Below, piece after piece: positions 44,182 to 52,091 of a DNA stretch of 64,000 bases. Within the stretch, counting starts at the first letter, position 1; each line of letters begins with the position of its first letter. Position numbers and translations under genes: made by a program. This DNA comes from Benthicola sp039584685 (lineage in GTDB: Bacteria; Gemmatimonadota; Gemmatimonadetes; Palauibacterales; Palauibacteraceae), in the NCBI GenBank assembly GCA_039584685.1, contig JBDGXI010000002.1, positions 14,564 to 78,563 of the forward strand, read 5' to 3'. The notes beneath the pieces are model-generated. The model saw nothing but the letters and a program-made list of their open reading frames with translations. It was not told the origin of the DNA and searched no databases.

Positions 44182-45210
44182 GTGAGACGCGGTAGACGAC
44201 CAAATACGTCCGGGGTGCGGCTCTGGATCGGACCGCTCCTGGCCCTGACGGCGCTGGCATTGGGAGCGTGCGGCGGACCGTTTCCTCAGTCCGCGCTCGA
44301 TCCGGCGTCTGACTTCGCGTGGAAACTACAGCACCTGTTCGAGGGGATCTTCCTGTGGGCAGTGGTAGTGTTCGTACTCGTCGAGGGTGCCCTGATCGTC
44401 GCGATCCTGCGTTTTCGTGAACGCCCCGGCGGACCGACGCCAAAGGCCACGCACGGCAACACCGTACTCGAGATCGCGTGGACGCTGGCCCCCGCGGTCG
44501 TGCTCGTCTTGATAGCGATTCCCACCGTAAGAGTGATCTGGGATGTGGATCGTCCGGCGCGTGGCGAGTCCCTGGTCGTGGAGGCGATCGGCCATCAGTG
44601 GTGGTGGGAGTTCAGGTATCCGGAGCTGGGGATCGTCACGGCGAACGAGCTGCACATTCCGGTTGGCGTGCAGGTCGATGTTCGTCTCACGTCGGCCGAT
44701 GTGATTCACAGCTTCTGGTTCCCGAGGCTCGGTGGGAAGCGGGACGTGATTCCCGGGCACGAGACCCAGATCTGGTTCACGGCCGACTCGGCCGGGTTGT
44801 ACCTGGGACAGTGCGCCGAGTTCTGCGGCCTGTCGCATGCCCTCATGAAGATGCAACTGGTGGCAGAGTCGCCGGTTGAGTTCGAAGCCTGGGTCGAGCA
44901 TCAGAAATCCGATGCGCTAGTGGCGGATTCCGCCGCGTTCGCAGACGGAAGTCAGGCGTTCATGCAGGGCGGCTGCATAGCGTGCCACGCCGTTCGTGGA
45001 ACCATCGCACAGGGAGTACTCGGGCCCGACCTGACGCACGTCGGCAGTCGCCGCCGGATCGCGGCCGGCATTCTCGAGAACACGCCGGCAAACATGGAGC
45101 GCTGGATCAAGAACTCACGGGGCGTGAAGCCGGGATCGTTGATGGTCGTGCCAGAGCTCGACGATGAGACGGTGAGCCGCATAGTGGCGTATCTGCAGAG
45201 CCTGAAGTAG
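44182..45210 (+). CDS. coxB: Cytochrome c oxidase subunit II, caa3 type (fused cytochrome c), lipoprotein
   Basis: A 342-aa protein with a signal peptide and lipobox LGAC, two membrane helices (FLWAVVVFVLVEGALIVAIL; AWTLAPAVVLVLIAIPTVRV), then a cupredoxin domain with the CuA centre (Cys211, Cys215 in CAEFCGLSHALMKM) and aromatic HQWWWEFRYP. Unlike the plain subunit II, it continues into a cytochrome c domain with CIACH (heme-binding Cys265, Cys268, His269) and a Met-bearing PGSLMVVPELD. It receives electrons from cytochrome c for the oxidase. GTG start; first gene of coxBACD. Confidence 0.96.
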   Translation: MRRGRRPNTSGVRLWIGPLLALTALALGACGGPFPQSALDPASDFAWKLQHLFEGIFLWAVVVFVLVEGALIVAILRFRERPGGPTPKATHGNTVLEIAWTLAPAVVLVLIAIPTVRVIWDVDRPARGESLVVEAIGHQWWWEFRYPELGIVTANELHIPVGVQVDVRLTSADVIHSFWFPRLGGKRDVIPGHETQIWFTADSAGLYLGQCAEFCGLSHALMKMQLVAESPVEFEAWVEHQKSDALVADSAAFADGSQAFMQGGCIACHAVRGTIAQGVLGPDLTHVGSRRRIAAGILENTPANMERWIKNSRGVKPGSLMVVPELDDETVSRIVAYLQSLK

Positions 45211-45263
45211 GGACGCGGCGGCAGCCGGGCCCGATCGGGAATACCAGGAGCACAGGGGAATAC

Positions 45264-47093
45264 ATGGCAGTCACGGCAGCCAGTCCGTCCGGAAGCGCGG
45301 GCCACGCGCACGAAGGCACGTATTCGGGTGGACTCCTCAGCTGGATCACCACGGTCGATCACAAGCGGATCGGCGTCATGTATGGTGTGAGCGCCTTCTT
45401 CTTCTTCCTGGTCGGAGGGATCGAAGCTCTCCTCATCCGGCTCCAGCTCGGATCTCCAGAAAGCACGCTGATCGATCCGGATCTGTACAACCAGCTGTTC
45501 ACGATGCATGGCACGACGATGGTGTTCCTGGCCATCATGCCCCTGAGTGCAGCCTTCTTCAACTTCATCGTTCCCCTGCAGATCGGTGCCCGGGACGTTG
45601 CCTTTCCCCGGCTGAACGCGTTCAGCTTCTGGGTGTTCTTCCTGGGCGCCCTGTTCATGAACGCCAGCTTTCTGTTCGGGGGAGCGCCTGACGCGGGCTG
45701 GTTCGGCTACGCCAACCTCACGTCCACCCAGTATTCGCCGGGTATGCGCGTCGACTTCTGGGTCATCGGCCTGTTGGTGCTTGGTGTCTCATCCATCGCG
45801 GCCGCGCTGAACTTCATCGTGACTATCATCAATCTGCGTTGCGAAGGCATGACGCTGATGCGCATGCCCTTGTTTACGTGGATGACCTTGATCACGTCGT
45901 TCCTTCTGGTGATGGCGTTCCCGGCGATCACCGTGGGTCTCGTGCTCCTCATGTTTGATCGCATGTTCGGCACCCTGTTCTTCAATCCCATGGCGGGTGG
46001 CGACGTTCTGCTGTGGCAGCACCTGTTCTGGATCTTCGGGCATCCGGAGGTATACATCCTCCTGCTTCCAGGGCTCGGAATGGTCTCCGAGATCATCCCG
46101 GTGTTCTCGCGAAAACCGCTCTTCGGCTACGCCTTCGTCGTCTACTCGGGAATCCTGATCGCCTTCCTGGGTTTTGGAGTGTGGGCTCATCACATGTTCG
46201 CCGTGGGGCTCGGCCCGGTGGCCAACACTGTGTTCTCCGCGGCCACCATGCTCATCGCGATTCCGACCGGCGTGAAGATCTTCAACTGGATCGCGACCCT
46301 GTGGGGCGGCTCGCTGCGTATGCGCACGCCGCTCTACTTCTCGCTCGGGTTCATCGCGATGTTCATCATCGGCGGGTTGAGCGGCGTGATGCACGCGTCG
46401 GCAGCCGCCGATCTCCAGCAGACGGACACGTACTTCATCGTGGCCCACATCCACTACGTGCTCTTCGGCGGCGTGATGTTCGCCCTGTTCGCTGGCATGT
46501 ATTACTGGATTCCGAAGGTCACGGGTCGCATGCTCAGCGACCGGCTCGGCAAGCTTCACTTCTGGATCATGTTGATTTCGTTCAACCTGACCTTCTTCCC
46601 GCAGCACTTCCTCGGCCTGCATGGGATGCCCCGACGCACGTTCACATACGAGTCCGGTCTCGGCTTCGAGGCCATGAACCTGATGTCTACGGTCGGCTCC
46701 ATGTTCCTGGGCGCATCGATGCTGATCTTCATCTGGAACGTGCTCCACATGCTGCGGAAGGGCCCGCCGGCCGGAGACGATCCGTGGGACGGTGCCACGC
46801 TCGAATGGTCCATGGCATCCCCGCCGCCACACTACAACTTCCGGGCCCTGCCGGTGGTGCATAGCCGGGACCCACTGTGGGCGGCGGACACGACCGAGGC
46901 GGTGCCCGGCGACGATCCGAGCGTACCGGAGCCTCACATGCCCGGACCCTCGTATTTCCCGTTCGTCACCGCCGTCGGGATCGTAGTCATGGCAGCAGGG
47001 GGTCTGACCACGGCACTTCCGGTGGTCGCAGTGGGCGTGGCGTTGATCCTGTTCGGTATCTACGGCTGGGCCTTCCAGCCGCTCGAGCACTAG
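45264..47093 (+). CDS. coxA: Cytochrome c oxidase subunit I
   Basis: A 609-aa heme-copper oxidase catalytic subunit. It has twelve-plus membrane helices, MHGTTMVFLAIMPLSAAFFN (low-spin heme ligand region), WIFGHPEVYILLLPGLGMVS (CuB histidine and the cross-linked tyrosine), VWAHHMFAVGLG (CuB His pair) and TYFIVAHIHYVLFGGVMFAL (heme a3/a ligands). It reduces O2 to water and pumps protons. HPEVY places it in the A-type family. ATG 45264 has an upstream AGGAG. Confidence 0.98.
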   Translation: MAVTAASPSGSAGHAHEGTYSGGLLSWITTVDHKRIGVMYGVSAFFFFLVGGIEALLIRLQLGSPESTLIDPDLYNQLFTMHGTTMVFLAIMPLSAAFFNFIVPLQIGARDVAFPRLNAFSFWVFFLGALFMNASFLFGGAPDAGWFGYANLTSTQYSPGMRVDFWVIGLLVLGVSSIAAALNFIVTIINLRCEGMTLMRMPLFTWMTLITSFLLVMAFPAITVGLVLLMFDRMFGTLFFNPMAGGDVLLWQHLFWIFGHPEVYILLLPGLGMVSEIIPVFSRKPLFGYAFVVYSGILIAFLGFGVWAHHMFAVGLGPVANTVFSAATMLIAIPTGVKIFNWIATLWGGSLRMRTPLYFSLGFIAMFIIGGLSGVMHASAAADLQQTDTYFIVAHIHYVLFGGVMFALFAGMYYWIPKVTGRMLSDRLGKLHFWIMLISFNLTFFPQHFLGLHGMPRRTFTYESGLGFEAMNLMSTVGSMFLGASMLIFIWNVLHMLRKGPPAGDDPWDGATLEWSMASPPPHYNFRALPVVHSRDPLWAADTTEAVPGDDPSVPEPHMPGPSYFPFVTAVGIVVMAAGGLTTALPVVAVGVALILFGIYGWAFQPLEH

Positions 47094-47109
47094 AGAACGA
47101 GGAGCGGGC

Positions 47110-47703
47110 GTGAGTCAGACGGACGCGGCGACGATGGAAATGCACTCGGCGACGGGACTCCCGAATCGGAAGGTCCTGATGTGGGCCTTCATCGGGTCGG
47201 AGTGTATGCTGTTCGGCTCGCTGATCATCGTATACATGGTCTACAGGGGAAAAAGTCTGGTCGGACCGTATCCCGCCGATCTACTGAATATCCCGTTCAT
47301 CACGGTCACCACCTTCGTTCTCCTGATGAGCAGCCTCATGATGGTCCTGGCGCTCTCCGCCGTCCAACGCGGAGACATGAGGTGGGGCAAGGTGTGGCTG
47401 TTCATGACGGCGTTCTTCGGAATGATATTCCTGGGCGGCCAGGTATACGAGTTCACGCACTTCGTGCACGAGGGGCTCACGCTCCAGACCAACCTGTTCG
47501 GCGGCAGCTTCTTCCTGCTGACGGGCACTCACGGAGCGCACGTCACGGTCGGGGTGATCTGGCTGCTCAGCCTGTTCTTCATGGCGCAGCGAGGGAGCCT
47601 GACCCAGGCCAACGCGGAGACCGTGGAGATCGCCGGTCTGTACTGGCATTTCGTGGACGTCGTGTGGATCGTTCTGTTTACCCTCATCTATCTGCTGGTC
47701 TAG
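47110..47703 (+). CDS. coxC: Cytochrome c oxidase subunit III
   Basis: A 197-aa polytopic protein with the subunit III hallmarks: KVLMWAFIGSECMLFGSLII, FLGGQVYEFTHFVHEGLTLQ, TGTHGAHVTVGVIWLLSLFF and the terminal GLYWHFVDVVWIVLFTLIYL. It stabilises subunit I and proton uptake. GTG 47110 follows GGAGCGG and lies 16 bases after coxA. Length is typical for the short five-helix bacterial form. Confidence 0.96.
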   Translation: MSQTDAATMEMHSATGLPNRKVLMWAFIGSECMLFGSLIIVYMVYRGKSLVGPYPADLLNIPFITVTTFVLLMSSLMMVLALSAVQRGDMRWGKVWLFMTAFFGMIFLGGQVYEFTHFVHEGLTLQTNLFGGSFFLLTGTHGAHVTVGVIWLLSLFFMAQRGSLTQANAETVEIAGLYWHFVDVVWIVLFTLIYLLV

Positions 47704-47719
47704 AAGGAGCGGGCGCTGA

Positions 47720-48025
47720 ATGACGCAGACCCACGAGCAGGCGGAGCACGCACACCCGAGCAACCGCACCTACGTCATCGTAGCTGCAATACTCGGCGTG
47801 ATTACGGCCGTCGAAGTGGCGGTGTTCTACCTGGACGCTTTGAAGCCGGTGCTCGTGCCGATTCTTCTCACGCTTTCGGCGGCCAAGTTCACCATGGTTG
47901 TGGGCTTCTTCATGCACCTGAAGTTCGACTCCCGTTTGTATCGCGCGTTGTTCATCGGTCCCCTGGTCGTAGCGATTGCCGTCATGATGGCGATGTTTCT
48001 CCTGTATGGCGTGTTCCGCGCCTGA
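47720..48025 (+). CDS. coxD: Cytochrome c oxidase subunit IV, prokaryotic type
   Basis: A 101-aa protein with three predicted membrane helices and the family motif VEVAVFYLDALKPVLVPILL followed by KFTMVVGFFMHLKFDSRLYR. It is the small accessory subunit IV of caa3-type oxidases (CtaF/CoxD). ATG 47720 follows AAGGAGCGG. It closes the oxidase operon; heme A synthesis genes (ctaA, ctaB) and assembly factors are not in the window. Confidence 0.92.
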   Translation: MTQTHEQAEHAHPSNRTYVIVAAILGVITAVEVAVFYLDALKPVLVPILLTLSAAKFTMVVGFFMHLKFDSRLYRALFIGPLVVAIAVMMAMFLLYGVFRA

Positions 48026-48103
48026 GGCACGGGCAAGGAGACGCGCGAAGCGAAACCCTCCGCCGTGCTGGACGAGGCACTCCACCGCTACTAACCTCGA
48101 TTC

Positions 48104-50338
48104 ATGACTGATCCACCAACTTCGTGCGCCTGCGACGGCGATGGCGACGGCGACTGCACGATACCCGGATCCCCGAAACTGAGCGAAGGCGCTGACGGAC
48201 CTGTCGTCCGGGTCGAGTTCCGGGTCGAGGACATGGATTGTTCCAGCTGTCTGGACACGATTCGCAGGGCCCTCGAAAAGCGGACCGGGATCGCCGTGGT
48301 GGAGGGCAGTCCCGTCTCGCGCCGCCTCGAGGTCGACTACGATCCTCGGCTGCTGGACGCGGAGACGATCCGGCGGGAGATCGGAGACCTGGGCTACCGG
48401 GTGCTCGTTCCGTCGGGTCGAGGAGAGACGGCGATTCGCGCGTGGTCCAGCTCGCGGGCGTATCGGACATACCTTGCTGGAATCCTGTTCCTCTCCGGGC
48501 TCGCCCTCCGCCTGGTCCTGCACGGAACCGTAGTGGATTCCCACGGGGCTCCCTCCTTGCCGGGTGGCGAGGATCTCCTGTTCGTGGCGGCAGCCATCGT
48601 GGGCTCTTTGAACTTCCTTCCTCGTGCCCTGGGCGCCCTCAGAGGGCGCGTGCTCGACATGCACGTGCTCATGCTGCTGGCCGTGATCGGCGCGGCGGCC
48701 ATCGGCGAGTACATGGAGGCTGCGGCGATCGCCTTCCTTTTCTCCGTGGCCGAACTGCTGGAGGGGTTCGCTGCCGAGCGCGCGGAAGCGTCGGTTCGAT
48801 CGCTGATGGAGTTGTCTCCCGACGTGGCGCGGGTCAGAAGAGAAGGGCGTGAAGTATCGGTCCGGGCGGCTGAGGTCGCCGCCGGCGATCTGGTCGTCGT
48901 AAGACCCGGCGAGAGAATTCCTGTTGATGGCGAGGTCGTCGAGGGTCACTCGGCGGTGAACGAGGCGCCGATCACCGGCGAGGCGATGCCCGCAGAGAAG
49001 GCTGGGGGGGACCACGTCTACGCCGGGTCGATAGTGCACGAAGGGTTCCTCGTGGTTCGCAGCGGGCGGGATGCCGGAGACACGACTCTGGCGCGCATGA
49101 TCCGGCTGATCGAGGAGGCGGAGCGCCGGCGTTCTCCCAGCGAGCGATTCGTGGAGCGCTTCGCACGCTACTATACTCCTGCCGTCACGGTAGGCGCCCT
49201 CCTGGTCGTAGTGATTCCAGTCGTCATCCTCGGGCAACCCTTCGCAACCTGGCTGTTACGCGGACTTACCCTCCTGGTCATCGCGTGCCCCTGCGCCCTG
49301 GTGATCTCGACCCCCGTTTCCGTGGTCAGTGCCATCACGAGCGCCGCCCGCAACGGGGTGTTGATCAAGGGAGGGGCCAGCCTCGAGCGTATGGCGGAAG
49401 TTCGGGTCGTAGCGTTTGACAAGACGGGCACCCTCACGCACGGACGCGCGGAGGTCACCGACGTAATCCCGGTAGCCGATCTCGACCGACAGCAGGTCCT
49501 CGGATTGGCCGCGGCCGTGGAAGCCCGCTCGGAACACCCGATCGCCCGGGCCATCGTGCGGGCGGCGAATGGGGCTGGCGAGGCCTTCGAGGTCACCGAA
49601 TTCGAGTCGTTCCCCGGCCAGGGAGCGAAGGCCAGGGTGGGCGGCGTGGTTCATCTCGTGGGCCGGCCCAGTCTCCAGGCTGCCGAGTCGGTGCCGGAGC
49701 TGGCGGGCCTGGCGGCCGCGGGCAAGACGCCCGTCGTCGTTCTGCGGGCTCCGGACGAGGAGCCGAGAGCCGTGATCGGGCTGCTGGGCCTGACCGATCC
49801 CCTGCGCCCTGCGGTCCCCGGCGTCATAGCGACGCTGCGCGAGCTGGGAGTGACCCGGGTGGTGGTCCTGAGCGGGGATTTGCGTCAGCCGGCCGAAGAG
49901 GCGGGCAGGGAAGCGGGAGCGGACGACGTGTGGTCCCGTCTGGATCCTGCGGCCAAGGTCGAAGCGATCGAGCGCCTCGAGAAGGAGACCGGGCGTGTGG
50001 CCATGGTGGGGGACGGGGTGAACGACGCACCGGCCCTGGCCGCCGCGTCGGTGGGCATCGCCATGGGAGCGGGCGCCTCCGACGCTGCGCTCGAGACCGC
50101 GGACATCGCCGTCATGGGGGATGACCTGGCCCGCCTTCCGTATCTGTACAACCTGGCCCGTCGCAGTCGACGCGTGATCCGCGAGAACATTGCCACAGCG
50201 CTGGCGGTGAAACTGGTGCTGGCGGTCGGGGTCCCGCTGGGGTGGGTCTCCCTGATCGTGGCGGTCCTGGTGGGCGACATGGGGGCCTCCCTGGTCGTCA
50301 CGGCGAACGCTCTTCGCCTGGCCCGGGTGCGGAACTGA
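48104..50338 (+). CDS. Zn/Cd/Co-type heavy-metal P1B-ATPase
   Basis: A 744-aa exporter. The N-terminus has a CACDGDGDGDC segment (residues ~8-18) then an HMA domain with MDCSSC. Membrane helices follow with CPC (Cys395-Cys397 in IACPCALVISTPVSVVSAIT), phosphorylation Asp439 in DKTGTLT, the HP locus (SEHPIARAIV) and GDGVND. Helix 6 context STPVSVVSAITSAARNGVLI and terminal GDMGASLVVTANALR plus NIATALAVKL fit the P1B-2 (ZntA/CadA) group rather than copper exporters. It exports divalent metals from the cytoplasm. No Shine-Dalgarno is visible; the ATG at 48104 is preceded by TAACCT six bases upstream. Confidence 0.92.
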   Translation: MTDPPTSCACDGDGDGDCTIPGSPKLSEGADGPVVRVEFRVEDMDCSSCLDTIRRALEKRTGIAVVEGSPVSRRLEVDYDPRLLDAETIRREIGDLGYRVLVPSGRGETAIRAWSSSRAYRTYLAGILFLSGLALRLVLHGTVVDSHGAPSLPGGEDLLFVAAAIVGSLNFLPRALGALRGRVLDMHVLMLLAVIGAAAIGEYMEAAAIAFLFSVAELLEGFAAERAEASVRSLMELSPDVARVRREGREVSVRAAEVAAGDLVVVRPGERIPVDGEVVEGHSAVNEAPITGEAMPAEKAGGDHVYAGSIVHEGFLVVRSGRDAGDTTLARMIRLIEEAERRRSPSERFVERFARYYTPAVTVGALLVVVIPVVILGQPFATWLLRGLTLLVIACPCALVISTPVSVVSAITSAARNGVLIKGGASLERMAEVRVVAFDKTGTLTHGRAEVTDVIPVADLDRQQVLGLAAAVEARSEHPIARAIVRAANGAGEAFEVTEFESFPGQGAKARVGGVVHLVGRPSLQAAESVPELAGLAAAGKTPVVVLRAPDEEPRAVIGLLGLTDPLRPAVPGVIATLRELGVTRVVVLSGDLRQPAEEAGREAGADDVWSRLDPAAKVEAIERLEKETGRVAMVGDGVNDAPALAAASVGIAMGAGASDAALETADIAVMGDDLARLPYLYNLARRSRRVIRENIATALAVKLVLAVGVPLGWVSLIVAVLVGDMGASLVVTANALRLARVRN

Positions 50339-50341
50339 GAC

Positions 50342-51040
50342 TCAACCGGGTGGTGCGGAGGACAGGGCGTAGAGGAACAGGTTGACTCCCATGCGGATCG
50401 CACGTTCGCGCAGCTCGGCCGGGTCTCCGTGGACTTCCGGGTCCTCCCAGCCGTCTCCGAGGTCGCTCTGGTAGCTGTAGAACACGGCGAGCCGGCCCTC
50501 CACGAATATGCCAAGGCCCTGTGCCGGGAGACCGTCGTGTTCGTGAATCTTGGGCAGGCCCTCGGGAAACGGGTACCGAATCCCGTACACCGGGTGATCC
50601 AGTGGCACGTCGATCAACTCTGCGTCGGGGTACAACCTCAGGATCTCACGCCTGAACGACGCGTCCAGGCCGTAGTTGTCGTCGGCGTGCAGAAACCCTC
50701 CCCCTCGCAGGTATTCGCGCAGGGTCTCGATCTCCCGGTCTGAGAGGCTGATATTTCCGTGCCCGGTCATGTAGAGGTAGGGGTAGTCTGCGAGATCCGG
50801 GTCGGTGAGACGCACCTCGGCGGGCCGATCTGATACACGCACCGAAGATCGCAGGCCGATCTCCACGAGCAGGTTGGGCAGGCTGGACGGGTTGGCATAC
50901 CAGTCGCCTCCGCCCTCGTAGTGGACTCGAGCGATGGTAGGCAGCCCGTCCTGGGCCGGGGCGTCCCGAGCCAGGAACTGCGCTGCGGTCAGCGCGATCG
51001 CGACCATGCCGGATCGAAGCGAGATGGATCTACCCATCAT
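50342..51040 (-). CDS. DUF4159 secreted protein
   Basis: A 232-aa protein with a signal peptide (about 1-30, ending near RDAPAQDG). The mature domain matches DUF4159: ARVHYEGGGDWYANPSSLPN, YPYLYMTGHGNISLSDREIE, LREYLRGGGFLHADDNYGLD, DHPVYGIRYPFPEGLPKIHE and a terminal RMGVNLFLYAL. The fold is amidotransferase/ThuA-like and function is unknown. It is last in the minus-strand block; its start overlaps the PAP2 gene end by 11 bases. It converges with the P-type ATPase gene with only three bases between stops. Confidence 0.85.
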   Translation of the reverse strand: MMGRSISLRSGMVAIALTAAQFLARDAPAQDGLPTIARVHYEGGGDWYANPSSLPNLLVEIGLRSSVRVSDRPAEVRLTDPDLADYPYLYMTGHGNISLSDREIETLREYLRGGGFLHADDNYGLDASFRREILRLYPDAELIDVPLDHPVYGIRYPFPEGLPKIHEHDGLPAQGLGIFVEGRLAVFYSYQSDLGDGWEDPEVHGDPAELRERAIRMGVNLFLYALSSAPPG

Positions 51041-52085
51041 CGGCCGTGCGCCTCAAAGCTGCCAGGAACCGTCCTGAGAACCACCACACGGGCATCACGA
51101 GGACGGCTCCGACATAGCCGTCGACGGCATAGTGCCAGCCCAGCATGACCGACCCGATCAGGATCAGAACCGCGAACACTCCCGCCAGGATTCCGGCCAG
51201 CCTGTTCACGCGCCAGTGTACCACGACCATGAGCGTCGCCATCGCGACGTGCATGCTCGGCATGGCCGATATTCCCTCGTACCGAGAATCAGCTTTGCCC
51301 GAGTAGGCGTTCCACAGGTGCTCCTGGATCTCCAGGGCCAGCAGCGGTCTCGTTCGGTCGATATCTGAAAGGTGCCGCATCAAGTCGTCGTAGGTGCTCG
51401 GTTCACCAACCACGTCCAGGTAGTAGCAGGGGCCGGCGGAGGAAAACGCGACCGCCAGGAAAAGGCCGAGTACGATCCACGTAAGTCCATAGGTCAAAAA
51501 GAACTGCGCGCGCAGCGGATCCCGTCCGTTCCACGCCTGCCAGACTATGGTCAGGATCAGCGCCGGGAACCACATCACATAGACAGTGTCCAGGAAGTCG
51601 ATCATCGACGCACTGCCGAACACGGGGGCCAGCAGCTCCCACGGGTGCCTGCCGCCGTGAAGCCAGGAGTCGAGATCCCGGAAGGCCGCATCCCAGGAGA
51701 AGGGATTAATCTCGGGGATCAGGGCCTTGTAGCTGACGAACGTCGAAGACACCAGACCCACCAGGCCGAGGAGAAGAACCGCGGGCAGCAGGGTCTGCGG
51801 CGAGAGGTTCCGTTCGGCGAAAGCCCTCCATGTATCGGGATCGAGGACGCTTCTCTTCTCGACGACCACGGAGCGAGTCGCGTGGTACACGACGAGGAAA
51901 GGCAGGTAGACCGCGACGCCCAGCAGCAGGCGAGGTGAAAAAGCGCGTAGTTGGAGCATCTGGGGGCGGCCGAGCGCCCACTCCGTGACGAGGGCGGACA
52001 CGACGAAGATGGCCACGACGACGACGAACGGAACCTGCTGCCGAAGAGCATTGCGCAGGCCGGTCGTCGCAGACCCCGTCTCCAC
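51030..52085 (-). CDS. PAP2/AUR1-like polytopic phosphatase or phosphotransferase
   Basis: A 351-aa membrane protein with several helices and, in the second half, the PAP2-type catalytic motifs as found in AUR1-like inositol phosphorylceramide synthases: SAGPCYYLDVVG, YEGISAMPSMHVAMATLMVV and LGWHYAVDGYVGAVLV, with His in each of the last two. Members transfer or remove phospho-head groups on lipids. GTG start at 52085, six bases after the upstream gene stop. Adjacent to a GT-C-like protein, it probably works on an envelope lipid; substrate unknown. Confidence 0.8.
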   Translation of the reverse strand: METGSATTGLRNALRQQVPFVVVVAIFVVSALVTEWALGRPQMLQLRAFSPRLLLGVAVYLPFLVVYHATRSVVVEKRSVLDPDTWRAFAERNLSPQTLLPAVLLLGLVGLVSSTFVSYKALIPEINPFSWDAAFRDLDSWLHGGRHPWELLAPVFGSASMIDFLDTVYVMWFPALILTIVWQAWNGRDPLRAQFFLTYGLTWIVLGLFLAVAFSSAGPCYYLDVVGEPSTYDDLMRHLSDIDRTRPLLALEIQEHLWNAYSGKADSRYEGISAMPSMHVAMATLMVVVHWRVNRLAGILAGVFAVLILIGSVMLGWHYAVDGYVGAVLVMPVWWFSGRFLAALRRTADDG

Positions 52086-52091
52086 CGGTGG

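Noticed and set aside
48104..50338. Copper exporter assignment because it follows the cox genes
   Set aside because: The residues around CPC and in the last helices (STPVSVVSAIT; GDMGASL) match the Zn/Cd/Co group, not the copper group.
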